Position numbers and translations under genes: made by a program | In this document: piece by piece, positions 41,420-49,755 of the stretch | Layout: each line of letters opens with the position of its first letter | How positions within the stretch are numbered: position 1 is the stretch's first letter | Source: Pseudomonas sp. GCEP-101 | GTDB lineage: Bacteria > Pseudomonadota > Gammaproteobacteria > Pseudomonadales > Pseudomonadaceae | Reading direction: 5' to 3' | Length of the DNA: 64,000 nucleotides | NCBI RefSeq assembly: GCF_025133575.1 | Contig: NZ_CP104011.1 | Span: forward strand, 4,844,965-4,908,964 | The notes under the pieces: generated by a model | Database searches by the model: none | What the model was told of the DNA's origin: nothing | Seen by the model: only the letters and a program-made list of their open reading frames with translations

Positions 41420-41445
41420 GGCAGGCGTGCAGCGCGGCACTGTGT

Positions 41446-41462
41446 AGCGTTTCTGAAACGCT
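41446..41462 (+). terminator. Hairpin after the purine LysR gene
   Basis: AGCGTTT (41446-41452), a 3-nt loop and AAACGCT (41456-41462) form a perfect 7-bp stem 27 bases after the lysR stop. No strong T-tract follows; it probably ends lysR transcription before the autotransporter gene. Confidence 0.45.
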
Positions 41463-41583
41463 GGGCTACAGTCTGCTTACGAATGCCTATCGGCAGGCGT
41501 CTACGGCGAGCCAGGGAGTACGGCGTGCGGCTGCGGCGTTCGTTTGCAATTGCCACGGACGAAACGCAACAAGGAGGTTCGCC

Positions 41584-44500
41584 ATGCGCACGCCACCCGC
41601 GCGCCCCTCACGCCCTGTCCACGCCAGAACCGCCCTGAGCCTGGCCATCGCCAATGCGCTGGTCCTGGCCCTGCTACCCGAGCCGGCCCACGCAGCCTGC
41701 GGGGAGCAGAGCGGCGACTACGCGACCTCGCAGACCTGCACGCCGCCGAGCGGGAGTTCCGCGGAAATATCGACGCGACCGGGTACGACCCTGACGACCA
41801 GCGCCGGTAACGCGCTGCTGAGCCGTTCGACCAATGCGGCATCCACCATCCTGCTCAACGGCACCGTGGTCCTGAGCTCGCCCCCGACAGCGGCCAGTGC
41901 CGTTCAGGCGCAGATCCTGGGCAACACCGGCCTCGGGCAGGCGATGATCGAGTTCCAAAGTGGGAGCAATGTGGTCCGACTGGCCGGCAAGGGCCAGGAT
42001 GCCGTAGCCATCATCAACACCAATTCCGGGACCTCCTCCCTGGTGGTGAGCAGCGGCGCGACGCTCGACATCGAGAACCGCGTGACGGGCACCGAGCACG
42101 ACGGCATCGATGTCACGGCCAGCGGGGGCGGGGACATCAGTTTCCAGCGCCAGGGCACCGGCGCCATCCTCACCTACGGCGGCAACAACATCTGGTTGAA
42201 GGCCGTGGGCAGCGGCAATGTGAATGCCACCGTCGGGGCCGGCGCAAAGCTCACGGTCAACAACAACGACCCGTTGTCCGCTGGCGATCCGAACATCGAT
42301 GACGAAAACGATCCCCAGGCCGGCACCGGCAACCATGCCGGCCTGCATACCCGCGCTGTCAACGGCAATACCCGAGTGAGCAACGCCGCGACCATTCGCG
42401 GCATCGGGCAGAACGCTTTTGGCATCTTTACCGAAGGCGGTGCGGGCATGACCAGCCTCACCAATACCGGCACCATCACCACCGACGGCCTGAACGGTTT
42501 CGGCATCCGCGCGCTGTCCACCACCGGCAGCATCAACGTCGTCAACAGCGGCGACATCACGACCACCGGGAATAACGGGCACGCCATCTACGTCAACGAC
42601 AATGTCGGGGCGACCGGCGACATCAGCATCCAGAACGACGGCGACCTGGTGGTCGGCAATGACAGCGACCCGGGGGGGGCGCGGGGGATCTACGTCATCA
42701 AGCGCGGCACGGGCAATTTCAGCCTGACCGGCAGCGGCAACATCACCGTCAGAAACGGGCCGGATTCCACGCGGGCCAACGGCATCATCATCACCACGGC
42801 GCAGAACGGAACGGTGGACTACAGCGGTGACATCGTCACCAGCGGGCCGGGAGCGGGCGCCATTCGCCTCGACTCTTCCGGCGGCGACGCGACGGTGAAC
42901 TACACCGGCACCAAGCTGGAAACCCTCAGCACGCAAGCCCACGGCATCTACGCAACCGCGCTGCTGGGCAAGGCGACGATCAGCTCCAGCGGCACCATCA
43001 CCACCCATTCCCAAGGCGCTGGCGGGGAAGGGACGGGGATCGAAGCCTACGGATTGCGCGCCGAGACCGGCGGACAGGACGCCAGCATCACCTACACGGG
43101 CCCGCGCATCGATGTGAACGGTAGCGGTGCGGCCATTCTCGCCAGAACCACCTACAAGTCGGGCACCGGTGCGGGCCAGGCAACGATCGACAACAGCGGC
43201 GAGCTGATCGCCAGGGGCAACCGCCAGCGCGGGATTCACGCCATCACGGTGACCGGCGACCAGACGATCATCAACCGTGGGGCGATCACTACCCAGGGCG
43301 ACACCAACAGCCAGGGGATACTGGCGCAGGCTTCCGGTGCGGCCAGGATCACCGTGCAGAACAGCGGCAACATCACGACCCATGGCAGCATCGCCTCGGG
43401 CATCGACGCGCTCACCGTCGGAGGGTCCGTCAGTGTCAGCAACAGCGCGGCCATCCTCGGCGGCTGGGGCCAGAGCACCGGTGTCTCCCTGGCTGGCGAG
43501 ACCCAGGCGTTGAGCAATACCGGCACCATCGGCGCACTGAGCGACCGCGCCGTCCTGGGCGATGCCAGTGGCCCGGATGCCACCGTGACCATCGACAACG
43601 GCGGCGAGATCGTCGGCTCGATCACTGCGGGAACCTCCCAGGTCAGCATCGCCAACCAGGGCAATTGGGTCGTGCGCAATTTCGCCGACAGCAATGGCGA
43701 CGGCGTTCGCGACAGCTGGGCGGTGGCCGTCAGCAATCTCGGCACCGCCAGCGGCAACCGCATCGACAACAGCGGCACCCTCACCCTGGCGGCCCAGCCG
43801 AGCGGCGGCATCCAGACGTTCGATGCGACGGGCGCCTACCTGCCGCTGGGGCAGAGCGCCAATGCTCCGGTGCAGGGCGGCGCGGTGCAAGGCCAACTGC
43901 TGGGCGTGGGCACCTTCACCCACAGCGGGCTGATCGACCTGACGGGTGGCGGCAGTGCGGTAGGCAACGTGCTGCTCATCAGCAACGGGCAGGTCGCCGG
44001 CAGCAACGGCGGCGGCGTGTTCGTCTCCAATGGCGGGCGCCTGCTGCTCAACACCGAGCTCAACGAAGGGGGCGCCAACAGCCGCTCGGACATGCTGGTG
44101 GTGGACTCCACCGCCACGGGCAGCGGTGGCGCCACCGGCCTGCTGGTGAACAATGTCGGCGGCCAGGGCGCCCTCACCGAGGGCAATGGTATCGCCGTGG
44201 TGGACCTGCTCGATACCGCCGTGGCCGCCAGTGACGCCAACGCCTTCCGCCTGGCCCGGCGGGTCGTGGCCGGCCCCTACGAATACCAGCTCTACCGTGG
44301 CGCGCCCGATGGCAGCGGGACGCAGACGTGGTACCTGCGCTCGGATATCGAGCCCACGCCACCGACTCCGCCCGATCCGCCGACCCCGCCCAATCCCCCG
44401 GAGCCGCCGCCGCCCGGGCCGCCCACGCCGCCGGAACCGCGTACACCGAACTTCCGTCCCGAGGTATCGCTGTACGGGGCGCTCCCGGCGCTGGCCCTGG

Positions 44501-45450
44501 TCTATGGCCGCACCATGGTCGATACCCTCCACGAGCGCGTGGGTGAGGAACGACCGACGGCGTGGCAACAGCCACCCGCCGAGGATGAAAGCACCTGGGG
44601 CCCGTCCCTGGGATGGGGGCGCGTCATCTACCGCAGCGGCAAACAGGACGGCGACCGCAAGGACAGCGTCGGCAACACCCCGGAGTACAACTACGACCTG
44701 ACCGCCTTCCAGGTCGGCGCCGACCTGTACCGCAAGGAGCGGGCCGATGGCAGCCACGACCAGGCCGGTTTCTCCCTGGGCATCGGCAGCATGGACGCCG
44801 GCGTCAGCCACTACACCGGCCGCAACGCCGGCGATGACACGCTGCGGGCCTACAGCCTGGGCGGCTACTGGACGCACTTCGGCCAGGAGGGCTGGTACCT
44901 GGACGGCGTCCTGCAAATCAGCCGGTACGACATCGAGGCGCGCCCCAACGAGCTGTCCAAGCTCAAGACCAAGGGCTGGGGTTACACCGGGTCGCTGGAG
45001 GGCGGCTACCCCTACGAGGCGGACAAGGACCTGTGGGTCGAGCCGCAGGCCCAGGTGATCTACAGCTACGTGGACCTCGACGACAGCGACGACATCGGCG
45101 CTGACGTGCGCTTCCGCGATGTGGAGTCGCTGATCGGCCGGCTCGGCGTGCGCATCGCCAAGGACTGGGAAACCGAAGGCAGCGACAGGAGCCGCCGGCG
45201 CACCCAGGGCTGGGTCCGCCCCAGCGTCTGGCACGAGTTCAAGGGGCAGCCGAAGACCGAGTTCTCGTCGCAGTCGGGTTACATCCCGTTCGAGGCGAAC
45301 ATCGATGGCACCTGGGGCGAGGTCAACCTGGGCATTGACCACCAGGCCAGCGAGAAGGTGACCTTCACCGTCTCCGCCGGCTACCGCGAAGCCTTCGACG
45401 GCGACAGCCACGGCTACGATGCGATGGTCGGGTTCAAGTACCTGTTCTGA
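41584..45450 (+). CDS. Classical autotransporter (type Va) with beta-helix passenger
   Basis: Secreted or surface protein of 1288 residues. Signal peptide 1-37 (LLPEPAHA before Ala-Cys). The passenger (about 38-920) is built of beta-helix coils rich in Gly, Asn and Thr, with phrases such as NTGTITTDGLNGFGIRA and NSGDITTTGNNGHAIYV. A Pro-rich linker lies at about 923-953, and the C-terminal autotransporter barrel spans about 1000-1288 (WGPSLGWGRVIY to GFKYLF, ending in Phe). It carries its own export pore. AAGGAGG eight bases before the ATG makes the start firm. No protease or lipase site was noticed, so adhesion or self-association is more likely than enzymatic action; unproven. It stands alone, with a terminator after it. 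Confidence 0.93.
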   Translation: MRTPPARPSRPVHARTALSLAIANALVLALLPEPAHAACGEQSGDYATSQTCTPPSGSSAEISTRPGTTLTTSAGNALLSRSTNAASTILLNGTVVLSSPPTAASAVQAQILGNTGLGQAMIEFQSGSNVVRLAGKGQDAVAIINTNSGTSSLVVSSGATLDIENRVTGTEHDGIDVTASGGGDISFQRQGTGAILTYGGNNIWLKAVGSGNVNATVGAGAKLTVNNNDPLSAGDPNIDDENDPQAGTGNHAGLHTRAVNGNTRVSNAATIRGIGQNAFGIFTEGGAGMTSLTNTGTITTDGLNGFGIRALSTTGSINVVNSGDITTTGNNGHAIYVNDNVGATGDISIQNDGDLVVGNDSDPGGARGIYVIKRGTGNFSLTGSGNITVRNGPDSTRANGIIITTAQNGTVDYSGDIVTSGPGAGAIRLDSSGGDATVNYTGTKLETLSTQAHGIYATALLGKATISSSGTITTHSQGAGGEGTGIEAYGLRAETGGQDASITYTGPRIDVNGSGAAILARTTYKSGTGAGQATIDNSGELIARGNRQRGIHAITVTGDQTIINRGAITTQGDTNSQGILAQASGAARITVQNSGNITTHGSIASGIDALTVGGSVSVSNSAAILGGWGQSTGVSLAGETQALSNTGTIGALSDRAVLGDASGPDATVTIDNGGEIVGSITAGTSQVSIANQGNWVVRNFADSNGDGVRDSWAVAVSNLGTASGNRIDNSGTLTLAAQPSGGIQTFDATGAYLPLGQSANAPVQGGAVQGQLLGVGTFTHSGLIDLTGGGSAVGNVLLISNGQVAGSNGGGVFVSNGGRLLLNTELNEGGANSRSDMLVVDSTATGSGGATGLLVNNVGGQGALTEGNGIAVVDLLDTAVAASDANAFRLARRVVAGPYEYQLYRGAPDGSGTQTWYLRSDIEPTPPTPPDPPTPPNPPEPPPPGPPTPPEPRTPNFRPEVSLYGALPALALVYGRTMVDTLHERVGEERPTAWQQPPAEDESTWGPSLGWGRVIYRSGKQDGDRKDSVGNTPEYNYDLTAFQVGADLYRKERADGSHDQAGFSLGIGSMDAGVSHYTGRNAGDDTLRAYSLGGYWTHFGQEGWYLDGVLQISRYDIEARPNELSKLKTKGWGYTGSLEGGYPYEADKDLWVEPQAQVIYSYVDLDDSDDIGADVRFRDVESLIGRLGVRIAKDWETEGSDRSRRRTQGWVRPSVWHEFKGQPKTEFSSQSGYIPFEANIDGTWGEVNLGIDHQASEKVTFTVSAGYREAFDGDSHGYDAMVGFKYLF

Positions 45451-45457
45451 CCGCGTT

Positions 45458-45490
45458 CGACAGCTGCCAATCACCGGTTGGCGGCTGTCG
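45458..45490 (+). terminator. Terminator of the autotransporter gene
   Basis: CGACAGCTGCCAA (45458-45470) pairs with TTGGCGGCTGTCG (45478-45490) over 13 bp with a single G-U pair and a 7-nt loop, seven bases after the stop codon. The tail is only moderately T-rich. Confidence 0.6.
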
Positions 45491-45660
45491 ATTGCTGCTC
45501 CCTTGCACCCCGTGCCCGTCGTTGTCATGGGCGGGCCAGGTGCTATCGCTGTGACGCGCTGCGCGACGCTGGCACAATGCAATCCTTGATTGTTCGGATG
45601 CGTTGCTGGAAGATTTTTCGTTCAGCTCAGAGAGCAGAATCCTACGGAAGGGGTTAAACA

Positions 45661-46095
45661 TTGTCGCTCTATCGCCTCAACGAAGCGGACCTGGATATTC
45701 CCGATGCCTGGCAGGACCAGAGCATCAACATCTTCAAGCTGCCCGCCAATGGCCCGGCCCGCGAAGCCAGCTTCGTCATCAGCCGGGACGCCAGCCAGGG
45801 CGACGCCTCGTTCGCCGAGTACGTCAGCGGTCAACTGGCCAATGCCGAAAAGCAGTTGCCGGGGTTCAAGCTGTACAAGCGCTGGGACTTCAACATCCAT
45901 GGCCACGCCGCGGTGATGCTGGACTACCAGTGGCAGCGCGAAGGCCGTGACCTGATGCTGCGCCAGGTGTTCATCGAACGCCGTCCGGCGGTGCTGATCA
46001 CCACCCTCACCACCACGCCCTACGACCTGCCGCACCATGAAGCGGCCTGGAAGCAGGCGATGCAGAGCCTGGTACCCCAGCCGACCACCGTTTGA
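45661..46095 (+). CDS. eagT6: Eag-type T6SS effector chaperone (DUF1795)
   Basis: Cytosolic adaptor of 144 residues of the DcrB/DUF1795 family (MSLYRLNEADLDIPDAWQDQ). EagR-type chaperones shield the hydrophobic helices of PAAR effectors and load them onto VgrG. The start is a TTG with GGAAGGGG seven bases upstream. The gene lies nine bases before the PAAR effector gene, the same pair order as eagT6-tse6 (or tas1) in P. aeruginosa. Confidence 0.88.
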   Translation: MSLYRLNEADLDIPDAWQDQSINIFKLPANGPAREASFVISRDASQGDASFAEYVSGQLANAEKQLPGFKLYKRWDFNIHGHAAVMLDYQWQREGRDLMLRQVFIERRPAVLITTLTTTPYDLPHHEAAWKQAMQSLVPQPTTV

Positions 46096-46104
46096 GTACG
46101 CCGC

Positions 46105-47487
46105 ATGGATGCGCAAGCTGCAGCACGCCTGGGCGATGAGATCGCCCATGGTTTCGGCGTCGCCGCGATGGTCGCGGGCGCGGTCGCCGGGGCCCTGATC
46201 GGCGCCGCGGTAGTCGCCGCCACGGCCGCCACCGGTGGCCTGGCGGCGGTGATCATCGCCGGTTCGATCGCCGCGGGCGGCCTGTCGATGTTCCAGATCG
46301 TCAAGGGCCTGACCACCATCTTCGAGTTGCCCGAGCCCACGACCGGGGTGCTCATACGGGGCAGCTTCAATGTCTACGTGAACAGCCGCAACGCGATGCG
46401 CGCGGGCGACGATGCGTCGTCCAGCTGCACCGGGCTGCCGCTGAACCACCCGATGTGGCCGTTCCCGGTGGTGATCGCCGAAGGCAGCGCCACGGTGTAC
46501 ATCAACGGCAAGCCCGCCGCGCGGCTGCAGAGCAAGATGGTCTGTGGCGCGCACATCAAGACCGGCAGCAAGAACACCTTCATCGGCGGCCCGACTGAGC
46601 GCGTGGCCTTCGTCCTCGACCTCGAGGAATGGTTGCACACCGGGCTGGAGGCGCTGGGCATCGTCGCCGCGCTGGGCGGCCTGGTGCTGGCGGCGATGGC
46701 GGGCCTGGCAGCACTGGGCACGTTCGTCGGCATCGGCGCCCTGATGATGGGCGGCATGACCCTGCTGGGCGAACTCGGCGACCGTCTCGGCCCCGGTTAC
46801 CGCGACCTGCTGCAGGGCGTGGCCGGCATGGCGCTGCTGGGGCTGAGCCCGAAGCTGGCGCGGCGGGCTGCGCTGGAGGAGCCGCCGCCGAAGACGCAGG
46901 TGCCCAAGGGCTTCGACGAGGTCTACGCCAAGGCGCCGGCGGCCAAGGCCGAGATCGACGGCGTGGCCGACGAGTTGGCGGCGCAGTACGGCGGCAAGGT
47001 CGCCAAGGCGCCGATCAAGTCGCAGGCGCGGGCCATCGAGAAGATCAACGGCGATTACAAGGGCGACCCGACCAAGATCAAGGACCTGGCGCGCAACACC
47101 ATCATCGTCGAGGGCGACAAGGTCAACACGGTCGCTGGCGAACTGGCCAGCCGTGGCGCCAAGGTCAAGGTCATCGACGGCGCCAGCGACCCGCTGGGCT
47201 ACAGCGGGGTGAACTCGACGATGAACACCAAGGCCGGGATACCCGGCGAGATCCAGGTCAACTCGCCGGAGATGATCTACGCCAAGGAGTCCGAGCCCAT
47301 GGCCCGCGTGCTGCTGGGCGACGACGCCTACAACGCGGTCGCGGCGAAGACTGATGTGCCCGGCGGCCTGGGGCACAAGTACTATGAGGAATGGCGGGTG
47401 CTCGATCCGAAGTCACCCGAGGCCCAGGCCATCGCCGAAAAGAGCCGGGCCTACTACGACGCCGTGAGGACGGGAAATGGGAATTGA
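46105..47487 (+). CDS. tas1: PAAR-domain T6SS effector with RelA/SpoT-like toxin, Tas1-like
   Basis: Effector of 460 residues. Order: a short pre-PAAR segment, hydrophobic helices at 16-66, a PAAR domain (about 78-165, with GVLIRGSFNVYVNSRNAMRA and KTGSKNTFIGGP), a second hydrophobic region (180-225) and a C-terminal toxin (270-460). The toxin matches RelA/SpoT synthetases: KSQARAIEKINGDYKGDP (305-322), IKDLARNTIIV, D358...GYSGVNSTMNTK and GEIQVNSPEMIYAKE with Glu382. In P. aeruginosa PA14 Tas1 this fold makes (p)ppApp and drains ATP; Glu382 is, from memory, its catalytic residue. The chaperone gene precedes and an immunity gene overlaps its end by 11 bases. Confidence 0.88.
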   Translation: MDAQAAARLGDEIAHGFGVAAMVAGAVAGALIGAAVVAATAATGGLAAVIIAGSIAAGGLSMFQIVKGLTTIFELPEPTTGVLIRGSFNVYVNSRNAMRAGDDASSSCTGLPLNHPMWPFPVVIAEGSATVYINGKPAARLQSKMVCGAHIKTGSKNTFIGGPTERVAFVLDLEEWLHTGLEALGIVAALGGLVLAAMAGLAALGTFVGIGALMMGGMTLLGELGDRLGPGYRDLLQGVAGMALLGLSPKLARRAALEEPPPKTQVPKGFDEVYAKAPAAKAEIDGVADELAAQYGGKVAKAPIKSQARAIEKINGDYKGDPTKIKDLARNTIIVEGDKVNTVAGELASRGAKVKVIDGASDPLGYSGVNSTMNTKAGIPGEIQVNSPEMIYAKESEPMARVLLGDDAYNAVAAKTDVPGGLGHKYYEEWRVLDPKSPEAQAIAEKSRAYYDAVRTGNGN

Positions 47488-47710
47488 AAAGGGCGAGGTT
47501 TTCGCCCAGCGCGACATCTACATCGACTACGACTTCGAAGACGTCACCTACCGCTGGGATCACCGCACCAGCACGGTCTACGTGCGCTTCTACGGCGAGC
47601 CCGAGCATCCCGAGCCGGTGCCGCAGGATAACCCGCTGTTCAACGACGCCCTGCGCTTTGGCCGCGAGATCAGCCGCGAGGAATACCTGCGCGGCTTTCC
47701 TGCGCCCTGA
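47477..47710 (+). CDS. tis1: Immunity protein for the Tas1-like effector
   Basis: Small acidic cytosolic protein of 77 residues (MGIEKGEVFAQRDIYIDYDF) overlapping the effector stop by 11 bases. Position, size and charge make it the immunity protein protecting the cell from its own toxin and from siblings. Tis1 in PA14 is the analogue; I did not align them. A strong hairpin follows and the convergent vgrG gene ends 30 bases on. Confidence 0.75.
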   Translation: MGIEKGEVFAQRDIYIDYDFEDVTYRWDHRTSTVYVRFYGEPEHPEPVPQDNPLFNDALRFGREISREEYLRGFPAP

Positions 47711-47711
47711 G

Positions 47712-47735
47712 CGGGCGCCCAGGGCAGGGCGCCCG
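47712..47735. terminator. Bidirectional hairpin between immunity gene and vgrG
   Basis: CGGGCGCCC (47712-47720) and GGGCGCCCG (47727-47735) form a perfect 9-bp stem with a 6-nt loop in the 30 bases between two convergent genes, so it can serve both directions. No T-tract is present. Confidence 0.55.
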
Positions 47736-47740
47736 AAGGT

Positions 47741-49690
47741 TCAGGAGGCCTTGGGCGGCGGCGGGAAGGCCGCCTGTACCTCGGCGTCGATGCTGCCCTT
47801 GTTGCCCTGCCCCTGGGCATCCACCGCGCTGGCGCCGCCTGAGTTGAGGTCCAGCCGGCCGCCGGTGTCGATGTTGCCATTGCCGCTGGCGTAGATATTG
47901 AAGGCGCTGCCGGAGATGTTGATGCGCCCATCGGCGTTGAACTCCAGCACGCTGAGGCCGCAGACCAGGCGGATCTGCGCGCCGGCCTCGATCAGGTACT
48001 GAATGCTCACCTTGTCGCTCTTCATGCCGCCCACCAGCAGGCTGTCGTTCTGCTTGACCGCCCGCGAACGGTGCTGGCCGATGCGCACGTTCTCGTCATT
48101 GCCGATGTTCTTGGTACGGTTGTGGCCGACGCTGTGGCTCTCGTCGACTTCGACGACGATGTCCTGGTTGCGCTCGGCGTGGATGTACAGCTGCTCCGCG
48201 CCTTTCTTGTCCTCCATGCGGATTTCGTTGAAGTTGGCCGGCGTGCCGCCCTTGCTGGAGCGACTCTTGATGCCGCTCTGGGTGGCATTGGCGGGGAGGT
48301 CGTAGGGCACCGCCTGGTCGGCGTTGTAGACGCGCCCGGTGATGATCGGCTGGTCCGGGTCGCCTTCGAGGAAGCTGACGATCACCTCCTGGCCGATCCG
48401 CGGGATCTGCACGCTGCCCCAGTTCTTGCCGGCCCAGGCCTGGGACACGCGGATCCAGCATGAGCTGTTTTCGTTGGACTGGTCGTGGCGATCCCAGTGG
48501 AAGTGCACCTTCACCCGGCCGAACTGGTCGGTGAAGATTTCCTCGCCGCTGGGGCCGACCACGCGGGCGGTCTGCGGGCCGCGGACGCTGGGCTTGCGGG
48601 TGATCTCCAGCGGGCGGAAGGTCTGCTGCGCATCGGTGCAGGTGAGGTTGCACAGGTACTGGCCGCCACCGCCGCTGCCGCTCTCCAGGGACTCCTGGGT
48701 GACGCGGTAGCTGGCGCCGACGATCAGGTATTCGCGGTTCTGGTCGGCGCGGGAGAAGCCGGTGAGGCTGAACAGGTCACCGCTGGCCAGGCCGCGCGCG
48801 TTGCCGCTGAACTCCACGCGCTCGTGCAGGCTCTGCAAGGCGTCGATGCGGTTGCGCGCGTACTGCTCGCCATGCTCGCTCTGCACGTAGGCGCCGGGGT
48901 AGTCGTACAGCGCGTAGTCGCCGGCGCTGTGCGGGCGGGGTTGCGCCGAGCGCACGTCCATGCGCGCGGCGGGGCGCTGGAAGTCGTAGTCGTTGAGTTC
49001 CAGGGAGCCGGGCTGTACCTGCTGCGCCAGGCGCCAGTCGTTGAGGTGGTCGCGCTCGCGGTGCTGGCCGTCCGGCGGGTAGTAGGGCACCTGCGCGTAG
49101 CCGGCCGGTGTGCGGTGGGCGCCGTAGGCGTCGGCCAGCACCAGCACGTGGCGGTCCTTCTCGTGGCGGAAGTAGTAATAGATGCCTTCCTTCTCCATCA
49201 GCCGGCTGACGAAGTCCAGGCTGGTCTCGCGGTACTGCACGCAGTACTCCCACTCGCGGTAGCTGCGGCTCAGGGCATCCTCGAAATCGGAAAACCCCAG
49301 GTCGCGGAAGACCTGCTTGATGATCTGCGGCACGCTCTGGTGCTGGAAGATGCGGCAGTCGGAGGTGCGGCTGAGCAGCCACAGCCAGGGCCGCAGCGTT
49401 ACCTGGTAGGCCGCGAACTGGCCGATGTCGATGCTCTGCCCGCAGCGCGCCACCAGGCCATGGAAATGCCGCTGGCCGCCCTCGGGCAATTGCACCGATA
49501 CGCACAGCGGCTTGCCCAGCAGTTGGTTGAAGTCCAGGTTGGCATCGCGGGAGACCAGTTGCAGGTCGTACTCGAAGAGCCGCCCCAGCTCGTCGTTGCC
49601 GGAGAAATCGCGCAGCAATAGCGCGTCCGGGCCCAGCGGGCTGGAGACCTGGGCGAAGCGGGAATGTTGCGTGAACGGGGTGAACTGCAT
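47741..49690 (-). CDS. vgrG: VgrG spike protein (VgrG1-like)
   Basis: T6SS tip protein of 649 residues that forms the trimeric spike. The gp27-like part begins FAQVSSPLGPDALLLRDFSG, the gp5-OB part has SCWIRVSQAWAGKNWGSVQI (the invariant SxWxRVxQxWAG), and the region GGTPANFNEIRMEDKKGAEQ leads into the beta-helix needle and a short tail (AAFPPPPKAS). No extra effector domain is fused. It is the last gene of the minus-strand T6SS operon, 65 bases after clpV, and converges on the chaperone-effector-immunity genes. It is likely to carry the Tas1-like PAAR effector. Confidence 0.95.
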   Translation of the reverse strand: MQFTPFTQHSRFAQVSSPLGPDALLLRDFSGNDELGRLFEYDLQLVSRDANLDFNQLLGKPLCVSVQLPEGGQRHFHGLVARCGQSIDIGQFAAYQVTLRPWLWLLSRTSDCRIFQHQSVPQIIKQVFRDLGFSDFEDALSRSYREWEYCVQYRETSLDFVSRLMEKEGIYYYFRHEKDRHVLVLADAYGAHRTPAGYAQVPYYPPDGQHRERDHLNDWRLAQQVQPGSLELNDYDFQRPAARMDVRSAQPRPHSAGDYALYDYPGAYVQSEHGEQYARNRIDALQSLHERVEFSGNARGLASGDLFSLTGFSRADQNREYLIVGASYRVTQESLESGSGGGGQYLCNLTCTDAQQTFRPLEITRKPSVRGPQTARVVGPSGEEIFTDQFGRVKVHFHWDRHDQSNENSSCWIRVSQAWAGKNWGSVQIPRIGQEVIVSFLEGDPDQPIITGRVYNADQAVPYDLPANATQSGIKSRSSKGGTPANFNEIRMEDKKGAEQLYIHAERNQDIVVEVDESHSVGHNRTKNIGNDENVRIGQHRSRAVKQNDSLLVGGMKSDKVSIQYLIEAGAQIRLVCGLSVLEFNADGRINISGSAFNIYASGNGNIDTGGRLDLNSGGASAVDAQGQGNKGSIDAEVQAAFPPPPKAS

Positions 49691-49755
49691 GGAAATATCC
49701 GGTCCTCTGCCTTGCTGGAAATCGCCGGGGCGCGGGCCCCGGCTTCAACGCGGGC

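Noticed and set aside
41674..45582. 1302-codon minus-strand open frame opposite the autotransporter
   Set aside because: Antisense shadow; no domain or start context, while the plus-strand gene has a perfect ribosome site, signal peptide and barrel.
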